DNA from: Maylandia zebra
Lineage: Eukaryota; Chordata; Actinopteri; Cichliformes; Cichlidae
DNA: 64,000 nucleotides
NCBI RefSeq assembly: GCF_041146795.1
Contig: NC_135168.1
Span: 13,095,631 to 13,159,630 of the forward strand
Reading direction: 5' to 3'
The translations under genes were made by a program, and so were the position numbers. Positions within the stretch are counted from its first letter, which is position 1, and the number at the start of each line of letters is the position of its first letter. Shown here one piece after another: positions 61,501-64,000 of the stretch. The notes under the pieces are model-generated. The model searched no databases and was not told the origin of the DNA. It saw only the letters and a program-made list of their open reading frames with translations.

Positions 61501-63110
61501 GTTGGACTAATCTAACGACTCAGCCTGGCTATGTTGGACTGGGTGTGGAAGCAGCTCCCAGTTTGAGTTCAGGAGACAGACACCCTCTCTACTTTGAAGA
61601 TCAGCTTCAAACTTTCCTTTTTGATAAAGCTTATAGTTCGAGCTGGATCAGGTGACCCTGAACCATCCCTTAGTTATGCTGCTATAGGCTCAGGCTGTTG
61701 GTGGACTTCCCATGATGCTCTGCTTTCTTCTCCCCTCTTTTCACTCCTGATGCTTTTATATGTCACTACTGCATGTCCTTAACTTTTGTCTCTCTGTTTT
61801 GTTCTTGTCTCTCTGAGCTCATCTCTTCTCTTTCCCCTCACCCTGCAACCAGTCATGGTAGATGCTCCTCCTGGAGCCTGTTTTCACTGGGAGGATCTTT
61901 GTGTCAAAGGGAGTTCTTCTTCCCACCATCACCAAGTGCTGCTCACAGTGGATTGTGTCGTGAAATCTATCAATGTAGAGCAGTGAGACAAACCACGGAG
62001 GCCCCAGAGAAGTGCAATCAAACGATGAGTTTATTAACACACAGGAGAAAACATCAGCCTATGACTTCTGACAAAAATACATGTTGTGGACACTTACAAA
62101 GCAGTGGGGTACACGCCCCCCCTTGGCGTCAATAAAAATAGTCAGAGTAAAATATGTTCCAGACATTAGTCACAGTTAATGGTACATCTTGTACATGTTT
62201 AATGGCTATAAACAGACACAGAACTTCTCTTTTCTGTAACACCTTCCATACAAGGTAATAAACTTCAAGCCCTCAGGGTCTCTGGGGCTAATTATTGACT
62301 CTGGTCATCTGTTGCCAAGTAGAGTAAAATATAGTGAGACACCAAATGAGTTAAGGCCTCAGGCCTGACACATTCCTAGATTATATGTGTTATATGTATT
62401 GTAAGCAACCATGCAATCATCCTGTTCTAGTTTCCCTCAGCATGGATCACCTGGACAGTCACGCCAGTGAAGCTTAAGACCCTTAATGAACCGAACATCA
62501 ACTCGACATAAGCACAAATATGCAATGTGTATGAAATACTTCTGACCGTACTTGTAATAAAAGTTAACATAATGGAAGGATCCTCAAATGAACATGTTCA
62601 ATAGACAACTTTAATGCAATATCAATACTGTGAGAAATATTATTAGATGGAATAATGCTGTAAAGAACATTATTAATGCAGTTATAATGATGCAGATTAT
62701 ATGGCAGCAATAAAAGAATTTCTGTATCTCCACAATTGTCTGATGGTTGGGGCTTTCTCTCTAATATTGGAGGCTGTTACCTTACACTGTTAAACAGCTT
62801 CAGATGACTGTTGTTGTCCTTTGGGAATTGTCACTTATAAATAAAGTTACATTGAATGGATGTAAATGGATAGATGTTATTGTGACAAAGAGAAAACGAT
62901 TGTTGACAGATAGATTTTTGTTTTGTGTGTCTGCAGTCTGTCAGGCTGTCTGATCACAGACGAAGGCTGTACTTCTCTGGCCTCAGCTCTGAGCTCCAAC
63001 CCCTCCCATCTGAGAGAGCTGGACCTGAGCTACAATCATCCAGGTGACTCAGGAATTAAGCTGCTGTCGGCTGGACTGAAGGATCCAGGCTGGAGACTGG
63101 ACACTCTCAG
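46132..63110 (+). CDS. NLR family protein, NLRC3/NLRP12-like, second paralogue (3' end outside window)
   Basis: Eight coding exons join in frame: 46132-46220, 46305-46403, 46473-46586, 48116-48194, 50165-50369, 50521-52345, 52840-53013 and 62937-63110. They give 2759 nt, 919 codons and 2 nt, open at the last donor. The domains are N-terminal repeats, FISNA, NACHT (Walker A GVAGIGKT at 293-300, Walker [12 protein letters not shown] at about 364-374), winged helix and two LRR exons. The PRY-SPRY exons seen in the first gene must lie to the right. It has one N-terminal repeat exon more than the first gene, a longer linker ([13 protein letters not shown]) and a variable segment after the winged helix. 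No frame break. Its role is inferred as for its paralogue: cytosolic innate sensing or regulation. Confidence 0.9.
46587..48115. other. Intron of the second NLR gene
   Basis: It matches the first gene up to about 47163 and again from about 48025. The extra 850 bp between contain the inverted-repeat element at 47206-47684. No coding sequence. Confidence 0.5.
47206..47684. mobile_element. Short inverted-repeat (MITE-like) element
   Basis: The ends AGTGCTGTCA and TGACAGCACT are inverted. Inside are ATTAAT/GATTAATC-rich stretches typical of hAT-like MITEs. A target duplication is not clear. It is absent from the first NLR gene. Confidence 0.5.
48195..50164. other. Enlarged intron of the second NLR gene
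   Basis: The matching intron of the first gene is only 161 bp. The added 1.8 kb has no gene, but includes the dispersed repeat at about 49290-50010. Confidence 0.5.
49290..50010. repeat. Dispersed teleost repeat (GAAACGTTTC / GACTTCTTCAGTCTCAGCTG)
   Basis: It contains TCATCTGGATGTTTTCAGTG, GAGAAACGTTTC, GGTGACTTCTTCAGTCTCAG and a later inverted piece (CAGCATCAACGTTTTGGGAT). Related to 19905-20010. The composite may be several degraded copies. Confidence 0.45.
50521..52345 (+). CDS. NACHT exon of the second NLR gene
   Basis: 1825 bp, 24 bp longer than its paralogue. It has the same P-loop (GVAGIGKT), Walker B (FDGLDE) and winged-helix signature. The length difference lies just after the winged helix, where this copy has [19 protein letters not shown] and the other has a shorter, different stretch. 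Confidence 0.92.
52840..53013 (+). CDS. LRR exon 1 of the second NLR gene
   Basis: 174 bp, phase 2 in and out, with [19 protein letters not shown]. Flanked by TTTTTCAG and CAG|GTGAGA. Confidence 0.9.
53014..54675. other. First part of the 9.9-kb LRR1-LRR2 intron
   Basis: Up to about 54110 it matches the first gene's intron (7846 to about 9350), including the hAT end fragment at about 53955-54007. The rest is AT-rich, with no gene. Confidence 0.5.
54676..56750 (-). mobile_element. hAT transposon remnant, 2075 bp
   Basis: The ends TAGGGTTGCCAAC and GTTGGCAACCCTA are inverted, with a perfect 8-bp target duplication CGTCAGAC (54668-54675, 56751-56758). Inside is only a frameshifted BED-finger exon on the minus strand, so it is a deleted, non-autonomous copy. 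The exact target duplication implies a fairly recent insertion; the first NLR gene lacks it. Confidence 0.85.
55373..55695 (-). pseudogene. BED-type zinc-finger exon of a hAT transposase, frameshifted
   Basis: From the start at 55695 ([17 protein letters not shown]) a basic patch (PPRKKKK) is followed, after a frameshift, by [16 protein letters not shown] and the finger [18 protein letters not shown]. After a second frameshift come [18 protein letters not shown] and a donor at 55372. C-x2-C with H spacing fits a BED finger, the DNA-binding module of hAT transposases. No catalytic exon follows inside the element. Confidence 0.65.
56751..59166. other. Middle of the LRR1-LRR2 intron
   Basis: No gene is seen. 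Around 57030-57290 it repeats the segment at about 54010-54110 and matches the first gene's intron at about 9230-9410, so part of this intron was duplicated inside the second gene. A 16-bp minisatellite is at 57068-57150. Confidence 0.45.
57068..57150. repeat. AGCTAACTAGCA minisatellite
   Basis: About five imperfect 16-bp units of the form CAGCTAACTAGCAARC. Confidence 0.75.
59392..59552 (+). pseudogene. Harbinger Myb/SANT-like exon with in-frame stop
   Basis: The frame starts [17 protein letters not shown] and ends [17 protein letters not shown] at the donor TC|GTAAGT, matching the first exon of Harbinger Myb-like proteins. A TAA at 59482-59484 interrupts the domain. Later exons are not found. 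Confidence 0.7.
59583..59772. repeat. Dispersed repeat inside the decayed Harbinger
   Basis: The block TTGATATAGCGCTTTTCAAG through ATATCGCGCCATCGGCCCCT to GTAGGCGGTAGG resembles a widespread interspersed fish sequence. It may be a later insertion; no target duplication was identified. Confidence 0.45.
60069..60221 (-). pseudogene. HARBI1-like transposase N-terminal fragment
   Basis: The minus-strand frame reads [20 protein letters not shown], then [20 protein letters not shown], matching the start of HARBI1-like proteins (compare [13 protein letters not shown] in the tandem copies). Sequence after LTNLL is unrelated, and the whole DDE core is missing. Confidence 0.75.
60736..61523. other. 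Intron sequence, no gene seen
   Basis: Only short chance frames. It precedes the L2-like tail shared with the first NLR gene. Confidence 0.4.
61524..62860 (+). mobile_element. L2-like LINE tail, split by an LTR-like insertion
   Basis: 61524-61952 and 62768-62860 together match 11795-12318 of the first NLR gene almost base for base. The 815 bp between are a later insertion. Confidence 0.6.
61953..62767 (-). mobile_element. 815-bp insertion, probably a solo LTR in antisense
   Basis: It interrupts sequence that is continuous in the first NLR gene and is flanked by TGGA on both sides (61949-61952, 62768-62771), a length typical of LTR-element target duplications (4-6 bp). On the minus strand TTAATAAACTC (near 62033) fits a polyadenylation signal followed by an R/U5-like stretch. 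The ends are not clean TG..CA and no internal genes are present, so the class is an inference. Confidence 0.5.
62937..63110 (+). CDS. LRR exon 2 of the second NLR gene
   Basis: 174 bp, phase 2, with [19 protein letters not shown], followed by the donor CTCAG|GTATGG. It is the last exon of this gene inside the window. Confidence 0.9.
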
Positions 63111-63516
63111 GTATGGAGAGAAAATCTGATAGAGGAGAAAGAGCTGGAAACATTTCCTGTGTCCTTCACTCACTTCCTGTTTGTTTCCTGCAGATGACAC
63201 ATGAACAATCACACATGCAGGAATATTTTCAGGGACAGACACACTAGTCTAGCTGGATAGTTCATGGATATTTATGTAGGGGTCTCCAAGGAGTCTGGTT
63301 GCAGGAACATTTAGGTCACAGGTGTACCTGATATAGATACCAGTGTACCTAATAAAGTGTCAGCTAACATTTGGAAATGGAAGCTTAAATAATGCCAAAC
63401 TGTACATTCACAGCTGAATTCACAATAAATTTGTTCTCAAGTGCACATTTTTCTGTTATTGTTCTCAAACAACAGAATGAGAATGAAATATTGATTCTAA
63501 CAGGGCCCATAAACTT

Positions 63517-64000
63517 TACTAACTAAACATTACTGTGAGCAGCTCCTCCATCACTTCAAAACTGTCATCAACACCACGGACATACATTGGGAGCTGGGCA
63601 GTGTCGGTGATGTCTGTGGTCTCATCAAGAGCGACTGAGTATACACTGAAACATTTGGCTTTCTCACACAGTTGGTCATAAATGTCACTTGACAGGTCAG
63701 AAATGCGATCTGCTGCGGTGTTGGCAGAAAGGCTGATGTTGCTAAACTGACCTTTCTTTCCCGGACAGACTATATTTGCAGCCTGCAATATGCACTTTTA
63801 GACAAATGCACCTTCTGTGAATGGCTTCCCTGCTTTAGCAATCATCTCACTAACCACGTGGCTCCGACTGCTGCATTATTCTCTTTGGTTGCTTTCTTGG
63901 AGAAATCTTGCTGCCTCAGTAGATCTGTTTTAAGACTGGCAACCCGGTTCGCTCTCTCGTCTCCCTGGTATTTTGCATCCAGCTCAGCATGTCTAGTTGT
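63517..64000 (-). pseudogene. Partial hAT transposase relic, same family and lesions as 14960-16783
   Basis: From about 63530 the sequence is almost identical to 16140-16610, covering the [16 protein letters not shown] block and part of the N terminus. It carries the same TAA (near 63800) and the same frameshift beside CCACGTGG. Left of 63530 the element is missing: intron sequence joins straight into its middle. The right side continues past the window. Confidence 0.8.

Overview
The window reads as a teleost genome, probably a percomorph; I cannot name the species. The main reasons are two large NLR genes of the fish-expanded NLRC3/NLRP12-like class (short N-terminal repeat exons, FISNA, NACHT, winged helix, 174-bp LRR exons, PRY-SPRY), GT-AG introns throughout, and a dense load of fish transposon types (hAT, PIF/Harbinger, Tc1/mariner, L2-like LINEs, LTR fragments, CA microsatellites).

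Layout. 1-3.8 kb is upstream sequence with a non-autonomous hAT (1580-2887, exact 8-bp target duplication). 3.87-19.5 kb is a complete nine-coding-exon NLR gene on the plus strand, predicted at 1062 aa. Its introns carry an old hAT fossil, an L2 tail, a TTAGC-rich minisatellite and a nested block of L2, LTR-like sequence and hAT. 19.5-27.9 kb is gene-poor, with a truncated Tc1 element and a hAT-like MITE. 27.9-32.8 kb holds two convergent spliced genes that I do not recognise: plus-strand gene A (192 or 207 aa) and minus-strand gene B (about 290-316 aa, Cys-rich). 33-38.9 kb is intergenic with LINE, LTR and hAT pieces. 38.93-45.35 kb is a head-to-tail pair of nearly identical PIF/Harbinger transposons. 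Each encodes an intact HARBI1-like transposase and, convergent to it, an intact Myb/SANT-like protein. From 45.4 kb to the window end is a second NLR gene, a tandem paralogue of the first, covered up to its second LRR exon at 63110. Its PRY-SPRY end must lie beyond the window. Its introns hold a decayed BED-finger hAT, a decayed third Harbinger, an 815-bp LTR-like insertion and a partial copy of the hAT found in the first NLR gene.

How the pieces relate. The NLR genes are predicted cytosolic innate-immune sensors that arose by tandem duplication; shared intronic insertions and shared transposase lesions show that several insertions came before the duplication. Gene A has a weak SUKH/US22-like pattern. 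Gene B has PCxxC and GNCAE motifs that recall zinc-dependent deaminases, but in the reverse of the usual order. An immunity-type/effector-type pair between two NLR genes is the most speculative and most interesting reading, and it rests on motif patterns only.
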